From positions 248,001 to 312,000 of the forward strand of contig JACCET010000003.1 of assembly GCA_013416405.1 (NCBI GenBank): a DNA stretch of 64,000 nt, given 5' to 3'. Below are positions 1-9,065 of the stretch, piece after piece (within the stretch, counting starts at the first letter, position 1; every line of letters begins with the position of its first letter). Origin of the DNA: Alcaligenaceae bacterium. GTDB lineage: Bacteria; Pseudomonadota; Gammaproteobacteria; Burkholderiales; Burkholderiaceae_B. Below the pieces are notes generated by a model, which searched no databases, was not told the origin of the DNA, and saw nothing but the letters and a program-made list of their open reading frames with translations. Made by a program: the position numbers and the translations under genes.

Positions 1-83
1 AGGCAGGCGAAAAATTGATGTTGTTTTGGTGCTTGATTATGCCATATCGGCCATTCTGCACCAGGATCGACGGTGTTGGCGGG

Positions 84-112
84 CCATGCGCTCCGGGCCG
101 CGGAGCGCATGG
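84..112. other. GC-rich hairpin after the dehydrogenase gene
   Basis: A perfect 11-bp inverted repeat (CCATGCGCTCC at 84-94, GGAGCGCATGG at 102-112) with a 7-nt loop lies just past the stop of the leftward gene ending at 122. It is placed like a transcription terminator, but no T-run follows on the minus strand, so classical intrinsic termination is not shown. Positions 1-83 hold no gene I can support. Confidence 0.45.
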
Positions 113-121
113 GCATTGGTA

Positions 122-1012
122 TTACTTACCTTCAAAAACCAGCGAGATTGCAGGAGCGTACTTGTCGCCGTGGCCGGCGGCAATCGCCTGATCGAAACAA
201 GCCACCAGGTTTTTCGCGCCGGTTGCGTCCACACCCACCTGCTCGGCCAAACCCACTGCGTAGAGCAGGTCTTTCTTGGCGTAGGAAACGGGGAAGGCCT
301 TTTCAGGAAAGTTTTGCGGCGCGATGGCCTTCATGCCATGGTTGCGCAGGGCAAAGCTGTCGGCCGAGCCGGTGGACATGGCCGAGAACAGGCGGTCGGG
401 ATCGACCCCGGCGCGCGCGCCTATCGCACGCGCTTCGCTGAGCGCCAGCACGGTTTCATACAAAACCATATTGTTCAGGATCTTGACCACCTGACCGGCA
501 CCTATGCCGCCGACGTGCGTCACGTCTGACGCAAAGGTATCGAGCAAAGGCTTGATGATGGCGAAGATATCGTCATCGGCGCCGACGGGCACGGCCAGCG
601 TGCCGGCTTCGGCGGCGGCGCGGGTGCGCATGACGGGTGCGTCGGCAAAGCGCATGCCGTTTTTGGCAAGCTCGGCGCCAATCCGGCGGCTCAGATCCAC
701 CGGTGATGTGCTCAGGTCGACAATGAGCTGGCCGCTGCGACCATTGCCCAGCAAGCCGTCATTGTTTTCGCCCATCACGACTTTTTCCACGATCTCGCCC
801 GAGGGCAAGGACATAAAAATGATATCGGCCTGCGCCGAGATATCGTTTGCGCTGGCGGCTTGTACGCCGTGTTCGGCCAGGCGCTGCAAAGGTGCGGCGT
901 CGCGGTCGAAGGCGAGCACTGGCAGCCCGCTTTTGGTGGCGATATGACGGCAGATGGGTTCACCCATGACGCCGACCCCGATAAAACCTATGACTTTGAT
1001 CGCTGATGACAT
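122..1012 (-). CDS. NAD(P)-dependent 3-hydroxyisobutyrate dehydrogenase-family oxidoreductase
   Basis: Beta-hydroxyacid dehydrogenase of 296 aa, the usual family length. The N-terminal Rossmann motif GFIGVGVMG (residues 9-17) binds NAD(P). The substrate-site segment DLSTSPVDLSRR starts near residue 99, and the catalytic-lysine segment GAGQVVKILNNMV places Lys177 and Asn180. The family oxidises 3-hydroxyacids, or reduces semialdehydes, in the cytosol. The start is supported by AAGGAA 7 nt upstream. It lies 59 bp downstream of an aldehyde dehydrogenase gene on the same strand, so the pair probably performs successive alcohol/aldehyde steps on one substrate. Whether that substrate is 3-hydroxyisobutyrate, tartronate semialdehyde or something else cannot be read from sequence. 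Confidence 0.85.
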   Translation of the reverse strand: MSSAIKVIGFIGVGVMGEPICRHIATKSGLPVLAFDRDAAPLQRLAEHGVQAASANDISAQADIIFMSLPSGEIVEKVVMGENNDGLLGNGRSGQLIVDLSTSPVDLSRRIGAELAKNGMRFADAPVMRTRAAAEAGTLAVPVGADDDIFAIIKPLLDTFASDVTHVGGIGAGQVVKILNNMVLYETVLALSEARAIGARAGVDPDRLFSAMSTGSADSFALRNHGMKAIAPQNFPEKAFPVSYAKKDLLYAVGLAEQVGVDATGAKNLVACFDQAIAAGHGDKYAPAISLVFEGK

Positions 1013-1071
1013 TACATATTTCCTTGGAACTGCTTTGATTGTTGCTGTGTGCTGTATGCAGGCGCGACGCC

Positions 1072-2553
1072 TTATCCTTGACCCATATTGTTGGGGTCCA
1101 TGCTCCAGTAGATGCCCTTGCTTTGCTGATACAGCCGCAAGCCACCCGTGCCCTTCTCGCGGCCAAGGCCGCTGTCTTTGAAGCCGCCAAACGGTGTCGA
1201 GATCGACAGCTGTTTGTAGGTGTTGATCCAGACCAGGCCGGCTTCCAGAGCGCGAGCGACACGCCAGGCGCGTTGATAGTTTGCGGTCCAGATGCCGGAT
1301 GCCAGGCCGTACAGACTGTCGTTGGCTTGGGCGATAAGATCAGCCTCGTCTTCGAAAGGCAATACGCACAGCACTGGCCCGAAGATTTCTTCGCGTACGG
1401 CGGTGGCCTGATTGGTCAGGCCGGTGATGATGGTGGGTAGGAAGTACGCCCCGTTTTCAAACTGTGCGCCTTCGGGGCGCTTGCCGCCCAGAACGATCTG
1501 ACCGCCTTCGGCCTTGGCCGATGCCACCAGCTTTTCTATGCGGTCGCGCTGACCGAAGCTGGCGATAGGGCCCATTTGAGCGCCCTGCGCTTCAGGCTGG
1601 TCGACCTTAATGGCGCCGGCGCGCTTGACCAGCAGATCCAGCAGCTTGTCGTAGACGCTGCGCTGTACAAACAATCGCGAACCCGCCACGCAGGATTGCC
1701 CGCTGCCCTCGAAAATGCCGCCCATGATGTTCTCGACCGCCGACTCAAGATTGGCGTCTTCAAAGACAATATGGGGTGATTTTCCGCCCAGCTCGAGCGC
1801 GACGGGAATGAGGCGCTCGGCAGCAATCATGCCTATGCTGCGGCCGGTTGCCGTGCCGCCGGTAAACGACACCATGCGCACATCGCGGTGCTGAACCAGG
1901 GCCTTGCCGGTCACGGCGCCATCGCCGGTCAATACATTCAAAATACCGGGAGGCAAGCCCGCTTCCAGACCGATCTTGCCTAGCAGCAATGCCGGTGATG
2001 GCGTGACTTCGGACGGTTTGAGGATGACCGCATTGCCCGCGGCCAGTGCCGGCGCAACTTTCTGGGCCTCCATGGTCAAGGGGGAATTCCAGGGTGTGAT
2101 GGCGGCGACCACGCCATAAGGCTCGTAGGCGGTCATGGATAAGTAGTTGCCGCGAGCAGGCGTGACCTCAGCGCCTGTCGTTTCGCATACGGCGGCGTAA
2201 TAACGGAAGGTGGCCGCGGCGCTGGCGGCTTGTGCCTTGCACTCTGCCCAGACCTTGCCGTTTTCCTGCATTTGCAGGCGCGCGAATTCATCGCCGTTCT
2301 GAACAATAAGCTCGGCCATGCGCATCAGTAACTGGGCGCGTACATGAGGCAACATGTCTTTCCATGCTGGCTGGGCAGCGGCAGCCTTGGCCGAGGCAAC
2401 GGCCGCGTCTACCTGTGCCTGCGTGGCAATGGGCAGCCGATAATTCACTTGTCCGTTGGCAGGATTGATGGATTCGAAGGACTCGGCTCCGCCTGCGACC
2501 CATTCACCGTTTATAAGAATAGGCTTGGGATCTTGATTCGGCTGCTGCGACAT
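1072..2553 (-). CDS. NAD(P)+-dependent aldehyde dehydrogenase
   Basis: Full-length ALDH superfamily enzyme (493 aa), oxidising an aldehyde to its acid in the cytosol. Visible active-site parts are the oxyanion Asn in TPWNS (about 156), the cofactor Lys in LKPSE (about 179), the general-base Glu in LELGGKSP (254) and the nucleophile Cys in GQSCVAGSR (288). It is the first gene of a leftward pair with the 3-hydroxyisobutyrate-dehydrogenase-like gene and is divergent from a Bug receptor gene. The shared 263-bp intergenic region carries AGAAC/GTTCT palindromes. The substrate is not identifiable. Confidence 0.9.
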   Translation of the reverse strand: MSQQPNQDPKPILINGEWVAGGAESFESINPANGQVNYRLPIATQAQVDAAVASAKAAAAQPAWKDMLPHVRAQLLMRMAELIVQNGDEFARLQMQENGKVWAECKAQAASAAATFRYYAAVCETTGAEVTPARGNYLSMTAYEPYGVVAAITPWNSPLTMEAQKVAPALAAGNAVILKPSEVTPSPALLLGKIGLEAGLPPGILNVLTGDGAVTGKALVQHRDVRMVSFTGGTATGRSIGMIAAERLIPVALELGGKSPHIVFEDANLESAVENIMGGIFEGSGQSCVAGSRLFVQRSVYDKLLDLLVKRAGAIKVDQPEAQGAQMGPIASFGQRDRIEKLVASAKAEGGQIVLGGKRPEGAQFENGAYFLPTIITGLTNQATAVREEIFGPVLCVLPFEDEADLIAQANDSLYGLASGIWTANYQRAWRVARALEAGLVWINTYKQLSISTPFGGFKDSGLGREKGTGGLRLYQQSKGIYWSMDPNNMGQG

Positions 2554-2613
2554 GTGAGGGTGACTCCGGTTTTATGTATTTCGTGATCGTTTTGATAGGT
2601 CGTTCTGTTAGAC

Positions 2614-2626
2614 GAACCGATCGTTC
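2614..2626. promoter_or_regulatory. Operator-like palindrome (GAAC-N5-GTTC)
   Basis: GAACCGATCGTTC lies between the divergent aldehyde dehydrogenase and Bug receptor genes, with a further GTTC half-site at 2602-2605. It is a variant, with a one-base-longer spacer, of the palindrome at 2740-2753. It is probably a repressor site; the regulator is not encoded in this window. Confidence 0.4.
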
Positions 2627-2739
2627 TGTTTTATTATCGATAACCGATGGAGTGATGTCAAGCAGAAATCTCCATCGGGAGCACCGAACACTGGATTGAC
2701 AAGCCCGATTGAAAAAAGCGAGAATGTTCATCTATGATT

Positions 2740-2753
2740 AGAACGATTGTTCT
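2740..2753. promoter_or_regulatory. Operator-like palindrome (AGAAC-N4-GTTCT)
   Basis: AGAACGATTGTTCT is a perfect palindrome with a 4-bp spacer, 64 bp upstream of the Bug receptor start. Essentially the same site recurs at 4770-4783 ahead of the carboxylase operon. TetR- or GntR-type regulators bind sites of this form, but which family acts here is inference. Confidence 0.5.
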
Positions 2754-2816
2754 GTCTGAAAGAACTTTGAATGCATGCAGTGCCGTAATCACAAGGGCAC
2801 TCAACAAGGAAGCACA

Positions 2817-3785
2817 ATGGATTTGAAAAAGCTATCAACCCTGGCCGGCATCAGCTGTGCCATGTTCAGTGCGGTCACTATGGCGGCCGATTACCCCAAC
2901 AAACCTATCGAACTGATCGTGCCTTACGCCGCCGGCGGTGCGACTGACGTGATCGCACGCCTGGTTGCAACCGATGTGTCCAAAGAGTTGGGCCAAACCA
3001 TAGTCGCGGTCAACAAGCCTGGCGCGGGCACCACGTTGGCTGCGGCCGAGGTGGCTCGTAAAAAGAACGATGGCTATACGCTGTACATGACGACGGCCGC
3101 GCACACGATCAGCGGCAGCCTGTACAACAAGCTGTCTTATGACCCTATCGCCGACTTCACGCCGATTACGCTGGTCGCACGCATCCCCATCGTGCTGATC
3201 ACTACGCCGTCGTTCAAGGCGTCGACGCTGGCCGAGTACATCGAATATGCGAAAACCAATCCGGAGGGGATATCGGTTGGCTCGCCGGGTAATGGCTCGC
3301 CTCAGCATTTGACGCAAGTACTGTTCAAGGAGCGCACAGGTGCCAATCTGTTGCATATCCCTTACCGGGGCGATGCGCCTATGCTCAATGACGTGCTGGC
3401 CGGGCAGGTGGAGTCTGCGTTCGTGACGCTATCCGCCGCGTTGCCGCATATCCAGGCCAATAAGGTAAAGGCCATTGCCCTGGCAAATCCTACACGTATC
3501 CCTGCGATCGCCGATGTGCCGACCATGACTGAAGCCGGTCTTGAAGGCTTTAATGCGGCGACCTGGTTTGGCCTGTTCGGCCCCAAAGATTTGCCCGAAA
3601 ATGTATCGCAAACCATTTTCAAGGCATCACATAAAGTGGTGGCAGCGCCTGAATTCACCAAGCGCATGGAAGCCATGGGTGCCGAAATCGTAAATAGCGG
3701 CCCCGAAGACTTCCAGAAGCTGGTCAAGGAAGAGTCGGCCCAGTGGGCCAAGGCCGTTGAAGCCTCTGGCGCAAGGGTTGACTAA
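2817..3785 (+). CDS. Bug-family tricarboxylate-transporter (TTT) substrate-binding receptor
   Basis: Periplasmic receptor of about 322 aa. The signal peptide ends near TMAADYPNKPIELIVPYAAGGATD, the classic Bug N-terminus, and the PGAGTT and SPGNGSPQH loops that contact the ligand carboxylate are present. ATG 2817 is chosen because AAGGA precedes it by 6 nt; an upstream in-frame start at 2775 has no ribosome-binding site and would bury the signal peptide. No TctA/TctB membrane genes are nearby, which is common for the expanded orphan Bug receptors of Burkholderiales. The stop overlaps the convergent hydrolase gene by 4 bp. The ligand is unknown, probably a carboxylate. Confidence 0.9.
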   Translation: MDLKKLSTLAGISCAMFSAVTMAADYPNKPIELIVPYAAGGATDVIARLVATDVSKELGQTIVAVNKPGAGTTLAAAEVARKKNDGYTLYMTTAAHTISGSLYNKLSYDPIADFTPITLVARIPIVLITTPSFKASTLAEYIEYAKTNPEGISVGSPGNGSPQHLTQVLFKERTGANLLHIPYRGDAPMLNDVLAGQVESAFVTLSAALPHIQANKVKAIALANPTRIPAIADVPTMTEAGLEGFNAATWFGLFGPKDLPENVSQTIFKASHKVVAAPEFTKRMEAMGAEIVNSGPEDFQKLVKEESAQWAKAVEASGARVD

Positions 3786-4615
3786 ACGGCTGGCTGTCCG
3801 GGCGCCACATGCAACATGACGGTGTCCGGATCATCTGGCTTGTATAGCGGATAGCGGGCCATGACCATGGGGTCATGGCCCGGCACCAGGTGATCGGGGC
3901 TATCGGCCGCCGCCGACAAGCGGGTATAGCCCGTCAGCATGTTGGCGACGTTATGCACAATGGGAAATGGCCTGTGCTTTTCCATATTCTCGTAGTAATG
4001 GGATGCGTCCGAAGCCAGGACCACCCAGCCTCTTGCGGTATGCACACGCACTGACTGCAAGCCCTTGGTGTGCCCCCCTATCTTCAGTAGGCTGACACCG
4101 GGCGCAATGGTTTGATCGCCGTCATGGAATACCACCCTGTCATCGTAGACACTGCGCACAAGTGTGACGACGTCGTCTACTGAGTAAGCATGCCGCAGCG
4201 GTTCGAAGCACATGCAGCGCCCGGTGGCGTACTCGACTTCGGCATCTTGTATATGAAAGCGTGCGTTGGGCAGTTTGTCGAGATTGCCGGCATGGTCGTA
4301 GTGCAGATGGGTCAGGATGACATCGCTGATTTGCGCGGCCTCGATGCCCAGGCTGGATAGCGCTTCGATGGGGCAACGAATCAATTCGCGCTTGCGCTTG
4401 GCGGCCGTGGCCGCATTGAAGCCGGTATCCACCAGCAGCAGACGCTCACCCGCGCGCAAAAGCCATACGAAAAAGTCCATGGGCATGGGGCCGTCGTGCG
4501 GATCGCCGCCCAGGAAGTTGTCGCGTCGCGTCCGTTCCAGGTGTGCATATCGCAAGGCGTATACCTCGTACTCAGGAAGGCAAGCTGTATCAATATTGGT
4601 TTGCGGCATGGTCAT
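3782..4615 (-). CDS. MBL-fold metallo-hydrolase, N-acyl-homoserine-lactonase-like
   Basis: Metallo-beta-lactamase-fold hydrolase (277 aa). The zinc motif HLHYDH appears in VILTHLHYDHAGN, further ligands appear as GGHTKG and ASDASHYY, and a late His appears in VPGHDP. The layout matches the AiiA/AttM-like lactonase subgroup, which opens lactone rings in the cytosol. Lying between two Bug receptor genes it may equally hydrolyse a lactone intermediate of the neighbouring catabolic route rather than a quorum signal. The start at 4615 has a GGAA 4 nt upstream; a second ATG at 4609 is also possible. The subfamily is fairly sure, the substrate is not. Confidence 0.75.
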   Translation of the reverse strand: MTMPQTNIDTACLPEYEVYALRYAHLERTRRDNFLGGDPHDGPMPMDFFVWLLRAGERLLLVDTGFNAATAAKRKRELIRCPIEALSSLGIEAAQISDVILTHLHYDHAGNLDKLPNARFHIQDAEVEYATGRCMCFEPLRHAYSVDDVVTLVRSVYDDRVVFHDGDQTIAPGVSLLKIGGHTKGLQSVRVHTARGWVVLASDASHYYENMEKHRPFPIVHNVANMLTGYTRLSAAADSPDHLVPGHDPMVMARYPLYKPDDPDTVMLHVAPGQPAV

Positions 4616-4769
4616 GTTCCGGAATCGGTCTTGAGTCTAGGTATTCGGAGCGGTCAAGTAGTTCGTCGGCCTTGGTGCTACGACCGCTTCGACCAGTATA
4701 AGCAGTCGCCGCCCAGCTATCAATGCCCTCCTCAAATCATTGACAGTTTTATATGACAACCTATAAAAT

Positions 4770-4783
4770 AGAATAACCGTTCT
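4770..4783. promoter_or_regulatory. Operator-like palindrome upstream of the carboxylase operon
   Basis: AGAATAACCGTTCT differs from the palindrome at 2740-2753 by one base within the half-sites and keeps the same 4-bp spacer. It lies 60 bp before the second Bug receptor gene, and a further AGAACG half-site follows at 4791-4796. This links the two receptor loci into one likely regulon. Confidence 0.5.
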
Positions 4784-4843
4784 GCATAATAGAACGATAT
4801 AGGTAATCAATATATAACAGGCTGTACTAAACAGGAGGTTGAT

Positions 4844-5830
4844 ATGAGGTTTTTTGGAAAAGTGGTTGCGTCAAGCGCTTTGGCTGCACTTGCGGCGACG
4901 AGTTCGCTTGTATACGCCAGTGACTATCCTAACCAGCCCGTTAAGCTGGTTGTAGGATTTAGCCCAGGAAGCACTATTGACACGGTCGCTCGCATTATTG
5001 GGGAAGGCTTGACCAAGCGTATGGGGGCTACCTTTGTTGTGGACAATAAGACGGGCGCCAATGGCATGATCGCAGCCCGTACGGTGGCTCAGGCAAATCC
5101 AGATGGCTATACCCTGCTGGTCAGCAACTCAAGCTCCATCACGGTAAATCCATTGTTGTATTCCGATCTGCAATACCATCCACTGAAAGATTTTGCGCCT
5201 ATTTCCACGGTGGTGTCCGTGCCTTTTGTGCTGGCTATCAATCCTGAGAATCCTAATACAGCATCGATTTCATCTCTCAAAGACCTTGTTGACTTGGCTG
5301 CTAAAGAACCTGGGCATGTTACCTACGGCTCCGCAGGCAATGGGAATCTAATGCATTTGGCGGGTGCGCAACTTGCGGCGATGTCCAATACCGATATGGT
5401 GCATGTGCCTTATCGTGGTGCGGCTCCAATGGAGGCTGCACTACTGGCAGGGGATATCTACTATGGTTTCGACACCCTTTCAGGTGTCCCGTTGATGAAG
5501 TCGGGCAAGCTTAAGCCGCTGGCGATTTCAGCAAAAGAACGCTGGCGTGATCTGCCCGACGTGCCTACTGTTGCCGAGCAAGGCTATGCGGACTTTGATA
5601 TTTCGTTCTGGGTCGGTACCTTTGCGCCAGATGGCACACCAAAAGAAGTGGTTGATCGTTTGAATCAAGAAATAGCTGCCGTTGCGCGCGATCCTGAAAT
5701 TCAGAAAAAACTGATGGCTCAGGGGAATGTGCTTACGCAAAGCCCGGAAGAGTTTTATAAGAAAATTGATTCAGAGCTCCAGCAGAATGGTGATCTGATC
5801 AAACGGGCAAAGATAACGATCAATCAGTAG
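4844..5830 (+). CDS. Bug-family TTT substrate-binding receptor, first gene of the acyl-CoA carboxylase operon
   Basis: Periplasmic binding protein of 328 aa with a cleavable signal peptide ending around VYASDYPNQPVKLVVGFSPGST. The Bug fold is also seen in NKTGANGMIA and YGSAGNGN. AGGAGG sits 6 nt before the ATG. It heads a rightward operon with carboxylase, beta-oxidation and CoA-transferase genes (75 bp to the next gene), so it probably delivers the acid that the CoA-transferase activates. It is clearly paralogous to the receptor at 2817. No TctAB partners are in the window, so the membrane component must be encoded elsewhere. Confidence 0.9.
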   Translation: MRFFGKVVASSALAALAATSSLVYASDYPNQPVKLVVGFSPGSTIDTVARIIGEGLTKRMGATFVVDNKTGANGMIAARTVAQANPDGYTLLVSNSSSITVNPLLYSDLQYHPLKDFAPISTVVSVPFVLAINPENPNTASISSLKDLVDLAAKEPGHVTYGSAGNGNLMHLAGAQLAAMSNTDMVHVPYRGAAPMEAALLAGDIYYGFDTLSGVPLMKSGKLKPLAISAKERWRDLPDVPTVAEQGYADFDISFWVGTFAPDGTPKEVVDRLNQEIAAVARDPEIQKKLMAQGNVLTQSPEEFYKKIDSELQQNGDLIKRAKITINQ

Positions 5831-5905
5831 GTCTGATAAATGCCGGCGTTCGCTTCTTGATTTGCGTGCGCCGGCCAGTATAAGTGGACTTGGGAGTACA
5901 ACAAG

Positions 5906-7453
5906 ATGTCTTGGCAGAAAGAGTTGGACGAGCTTGAGCGTCGCGCGCAGCTGGCAAAAAAAATGGGCGGGCCGGAAAAGGTCGAGCGGCATCGTCAGAA
6001 AGGCAGGTTGCCGGTGCGGGAACGTATCGATCGTCTGGTGGATGAGGGCTCTTTCCGCGAGGTAGGGGCACTGAGCGGTAATGGAGAGTATGACGCACAC
6101 GGGCGCCTCATCGACTTTACTCCTTCGAACTTTCTTACTGGGCGTGCGCGGATAGATGGCCGGCCGGTGGTTTTAGCGGCTGATGACTTTACGGTGCGCG
6201 GTGGGGCGAACGACGGTGCGGTCGGTGACAAGCTGATGGCGTCTGAGCGCATGGCTCTCGACCTGAAACTGCCGCTGATACGCATGGTAGACGGAACAGG
6301 TGGCGGCGGCTCTGTAAAGAATATCGAGAATCAGGGCTATGCCTTGCTACCCAAGCTGCGGATGTGGCCAACCATGACACATAATCTGGCAACCGTTCCG
6401 GTTGTGTCATTGGCTTTGGGTTCGGTGGCTGGGCTTGGCGCGGCGCGTGTTACGGCCAGTCATTACTCGGTCATGGTCAAGAATACTTCTCAGTTGTTTA
6501 TCGCCGGCCCTCCGGTTGTGGCGCGTATTGGCCAGGTGCTGGACAAAAACGAGCTGGGCGGCAGCGGCATTCATGCCCGCAACGGGGTGGTTGACGATGA
6601 GGTTGCCAGCGAAGAGCAGGCGTTTGCCAAGGCTCGGCGGTTCCTTTCTTATCTGCCGCGTTCAGTTCATGAGCTGCCTCCGCGGACGGAACCTGTAGCT
6701 ACAAAATCCCAGGATTATGATTGGCTTCGCTCAGTAATACCAGCGGAATCACGCCTAGTCTATAAAATGCGCCCGATTGTAGAGTCCCTGGTGGATGAGG
6801 GCTCGTTCATGGAAATTGGCAACAAATGGGGGCGGTCGCTGATTGTCGGCCTGGCTAGAATCAAGGGGTGGCCTGTTGTAATGTTTGCCAGCGATCCTTA
6901 TCACTATGGTGGCGCCTGGGATAAGCAAGCCTCCGAGAAATTTGTACGTATGCTCGATTTGGCAGAAATTTTCCATTTGCCAGTGGTCAATCTTGTTGAT
7001 GTTCCTGGCTTCCAGATAGGGTTGGGTGCCGAACAGGAAGGTGCCATGCGCTATGGTGTGCGGGCTCTGACGGCAGTTGCTCAAACCACTGTTCCTTGGT
7101 GCACATTCATTATCCGTAAAGCTTTTGGTGTGGCGGCGGGCGGCCATCAAAGCGATGGACGGTTCAATTTCCGTTATGCCTGGCCTTCAGCGCGTTGGGG
7201 TTCGCTGCCCATTGAAGGTGGTCTTGAAGTGGCTTATAAGCGAGAAATCGAGTCGGCTGAAAATCCTGATGCTAAACGTGCGGAAATCGAAGAGCGCGTT
7301 CAGTCGTTGACTTCACCGTTTCGTAGTGCAGAGGCGTTTGTTATCGAGGATATTATTGACCCTGCGCAAACCCGATCGTTGCTTGAAGAATTTATTGATG
7401 TGGCTATCCCCTTGTGCAAAGCGGGACCCCGTAGCTTTGGGTATAGGCCGTAA
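5906..7453 (+). CDS. Acyl-CoA carboxylase, carboxyltransferase (beta) subunit
   Basis: A 515-aa carboxyltransferase of the propionyl-CoA/methylcrotonyl-CoA carboxylase type, with two crotonase-fold halves. The N half contains RERIDRLVDEGSFREVG and GGGGSVKNIENQGY; the C half contains VDVPGFQIGLGAEQEGAMRYG and FGVAAGGHQ, the glycine-rich regions that stabilise the biotin and acyl-CoA oxyanions. It transfers carboxylate from carboxybiotin to an acyl-CoA. The next gene begins 2 bp after the stop and encodes the biotin carboxylase, followed by the biotin carrier, so all three parts are separate polypeptides. The acyl substrate (propionyl, methylcrotonyl or other) is not deducible. Confidence 0.9.
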   Translation: MSWQKELDELERRAQLAKKMGGPEKVERHRQKGRLPVRERIDRLVDEGSFREVGALSGNGEYDAHGRLIDFTPSNFLTGRARIDGRPVVLAADDFTVRGGANDGAVGDKLMASERMALDLKLPLIRMVDGTGGGGSVKNIENQGYALLPKLRMWPTMTHNLATVPVVSLALGSVAGLGAARVTASHYSVMVKNTSQLFIAGPPVVARIGQVLDKNELGGSGIHARNGVVDDEVASEEQAFAKARRFLSYLPRSVHELPPRTEPVATKSQDYDWLRSVIPAESRLVYKMRPIVESLVDEGSFMEIGNKWGRSLIVGLARIKGWPVVMFASDPYHYGGAWDKQASEKFVRMLDLAEIFHLPVVNLVDVPGFQIGLGAEQEGAMRYGVRALTAVAQTTVPWCTFIIRKAFGVAAGGHQSDGRFNFRYAWPSARWGSLPIEGGLEVAYKREIESAENPDAKRAEIEERVQSLTSPFRSAEAFVIEDIIDPAQTRSLLEEFIDVAIPLCKAGPRSFGYRP

Positions 7454-7455
7454 TC

Positions 7456-8823
7456 ATGGTAGCAACAGTCAATGTAAAACGGATACTGGTTGCCAATCGA
7501 GGGGCTATTGCGCGCAGAGTTATACGAGCGATACGAGAGATGGGCCTTGAGTCGGTTGCAGTGTACTCAGAGGCGGATAAAGATCTGCCTTATCTGCAAG
7601 AGGCCGATTTTGCTGAATGCATTGGGCCGCCTACGCCTTTGCAAAGCTATTTGAACCAGCAGATCATACTGAAGGTCGCACGCGACTATGAGGTTGATGC
7701 CTTGCATCCTGGCTATGGCTTCCTGTCCGAAAATGCAGATTTCGCTCGTGCTGTTCAAAAGGCTGGCGTTTGTTTCATTGGCCCTTCACCAGACTTGATC
7801 CAGATGCTTGGTCATAAGACGCAGGCCCGTGATGCGATGCGTGCGGCTGGTATGCCGATGGTGGATAGCAGCGATGTCCTGGGCGACGACTTGGCCGAGG
7901 TTCATGCGGCCGCTGAAAGGCTGGGGTTTCCCCTGCTGATCAAACCGGCTTCGGGTGGCGGTGGCATAGGGATGCTGCCTTTGTTCTCGGCCAATCAGAT
8001 TGCAACGGAATGGCCTCGTGCAAGATCTATCTCAGAGCGTAGCTTCGGTCGTACCGATCTATATCTCGAGCCGTTCATTCAAGCCCCAAGGCATATCGAG
8101 TTTCAGTTCCTTGCTGACAAGTATGGTGGTGTGCGGTGCATCTATGAGCGCGATTGCTCTACCCAGCGGCGTCACCAGAAAGTACTGGAGGAAGCGCCTG
8201 CCCCAGCCCTGGACCGGGATTGCGTTGCTGCCATGGCTGCCCAGCTGGAAAAGATACTCGCAGCGCTACGGTATGACGTGATAGGGACGGTTGAGATGCT
8301 GTATACCCCGGATAGGGGCTTCTCATTTCTCGAGGTGAATACCCGGCTGCAAGTTGAACATGCCGTTACAGAAGAGGTAACGGGTATTGATCTAGTCAAA
8401 GCCCAGATCCGCTTGGCAACTGGCGAGCAGATAGATGATGTATTGCCGAAAACCATCAGTCTTGGGGGGCATGCGCTGGAAGCTCGAATCTATGCAGAAG
8501 ATCCTGTGCGCTTTATTCCTTCGCCAGGCGTGCTCAAAGAATTCGTGCCTCCATCCATGGAGGCGGTACGCGTAGAAACCGGGTATCAACAAGGTTCGCG
8601 TATTTCGAGTTACTACGATCCTTTGGTGGCGAAAGTGATTGCCAAGGCGGAAACCCGAGATGCTGCCATTCAAATACTGTCCGCGGCTTTGCAAGCTTTC
8701 ACGATTTCTGGAGTGAAAACAAACATTCCGTTTATACAGCGCGTGCTGGCAGACAAGGACTTTGGCCGTGCCGTAGTGTCTACCGAAATAGTGCAGCGGA
8801 TACTGGCCGACAGCGCCAAATAA
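7456..8823 (+). CDS. Acyl-CoA carboxylase, biotin carboxylase subunit
   Basis: ATP-grasp biotin carboxylase of 455 aa, the size of stand-alone AccC-type subunits. Seen are the N-terminal RILVANRGAIARRVIRA, HPGYGFLSENADFA, the ATP-binding glycine loop KPASGGGGIGM and the catalytic region FLEVNTRLQVEHAVTE. It carboxylates biotin with bicarbonate and ATP. No biotinyl domain is fused at the C-terminus; the carrier is the next gene, 24 bp away. It is a dedicated catabolic copy, because the neighbours are catabolic and no accB/accC fatty-acid synthesis context is present. Confidence 0.92.
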   Translation: MVATVNVKRILVANRGAIARRVIRAIREMGLESVAVYSEADKDLPYLQEADFAECIGPPTPLQSYLNQQIILKVARDYEVDALHPGYGFLSENADFARAVQKAGVCFIGPSPDLIQMLGHKTQARDAMRAAGMPMVDSSDVLGDDLAEVHAAAERLGFPLLIKPASGGGGIGMLPLFSANQIATEWPRARSISERSFGRTDLYLEPFIQAPRHIEFQFLADKYGGVRCIYERDCSTQRRHQKVLEEAPAPALDRDCVAAMAAQLEKILAALRYDVIGTVEMLYTPDRGFSFLEVNTRLQVEHAVTEEVTGIDLVKAQIRLATGEQIDDVLPKTISLGGHALEARIYAEDPVRFIPSPGVLKEFVPPSMEAVRVETGYQQGSRISSYYDPLVAKVIAKAETRDAAIQILSAALQAFTISGVKTNIPFIQRVLADKDFGRAVVSTEIVQRILADSAK

Positions 8824-8847
8824 CAAACCTATAGCAAGGAGCAAATA

Positions 8848-9063
8848 ATGGATCAGATTGAAGCAACGGTAACCGGTCGTGTATTGGCCGTACTTGTGAA
8901 AGTGGGCGACACGGTAAGTGCGGGTGACGATGTTGTCACCATTGAATCCATGAAAATGGAGATTCCGGTGAGCTCCGACTATGACGGAACGGTCGCCAAG
9001 ATTTCGGTCTCGGTTGACGATTCGGTCGAAGAAGGTCAAGTCATTATCGAGCTGGGCAGCTAG
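8848..9063 (+). CDS. Biotin carboxyl carrier protein of the acyl-CoA carboxylase
   Basis: A 71-aa minimal biotinyl domain. The biotinylated lysine lies in the canonical ESMKMEIPV motif, flanked by paired glycine/valine turns (VKVGDTVSAGDDV and DDSVEEGQVIIEL) forming the beta-barrel. It shuttles carboxybiotin between the two upstream subunits. It lacks the long N-terminal extension of AccB of fatty-acid synthesis. AAGGAG precedes the ATG, and the next gene begins 2 bp after the stop. Confidence 0.93.
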   Translation: MDQIEATVTGRVLAVLVKVGDTVSAGDDVVTIESMKMEIPVSSDYDGTVAKISVSVDDSVEEGQVIIELGS

Positions 9064-9065
9064 CC

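Noticed and set aside
84-112. Intrinsic terminator call for the hairpin at the left edge
   Set aside because: The stem is strong but no T-run follows in the direction of transcription, so it is listed only as a hairpin.
3782-4615. Assigning the MBL-fold gene as a quorum-quenching lactonase (aiiA)
   Set aside because: The zinc motif is shared by many lactonases and the neighbours point to catabolism, so no symbol or specific role was given.
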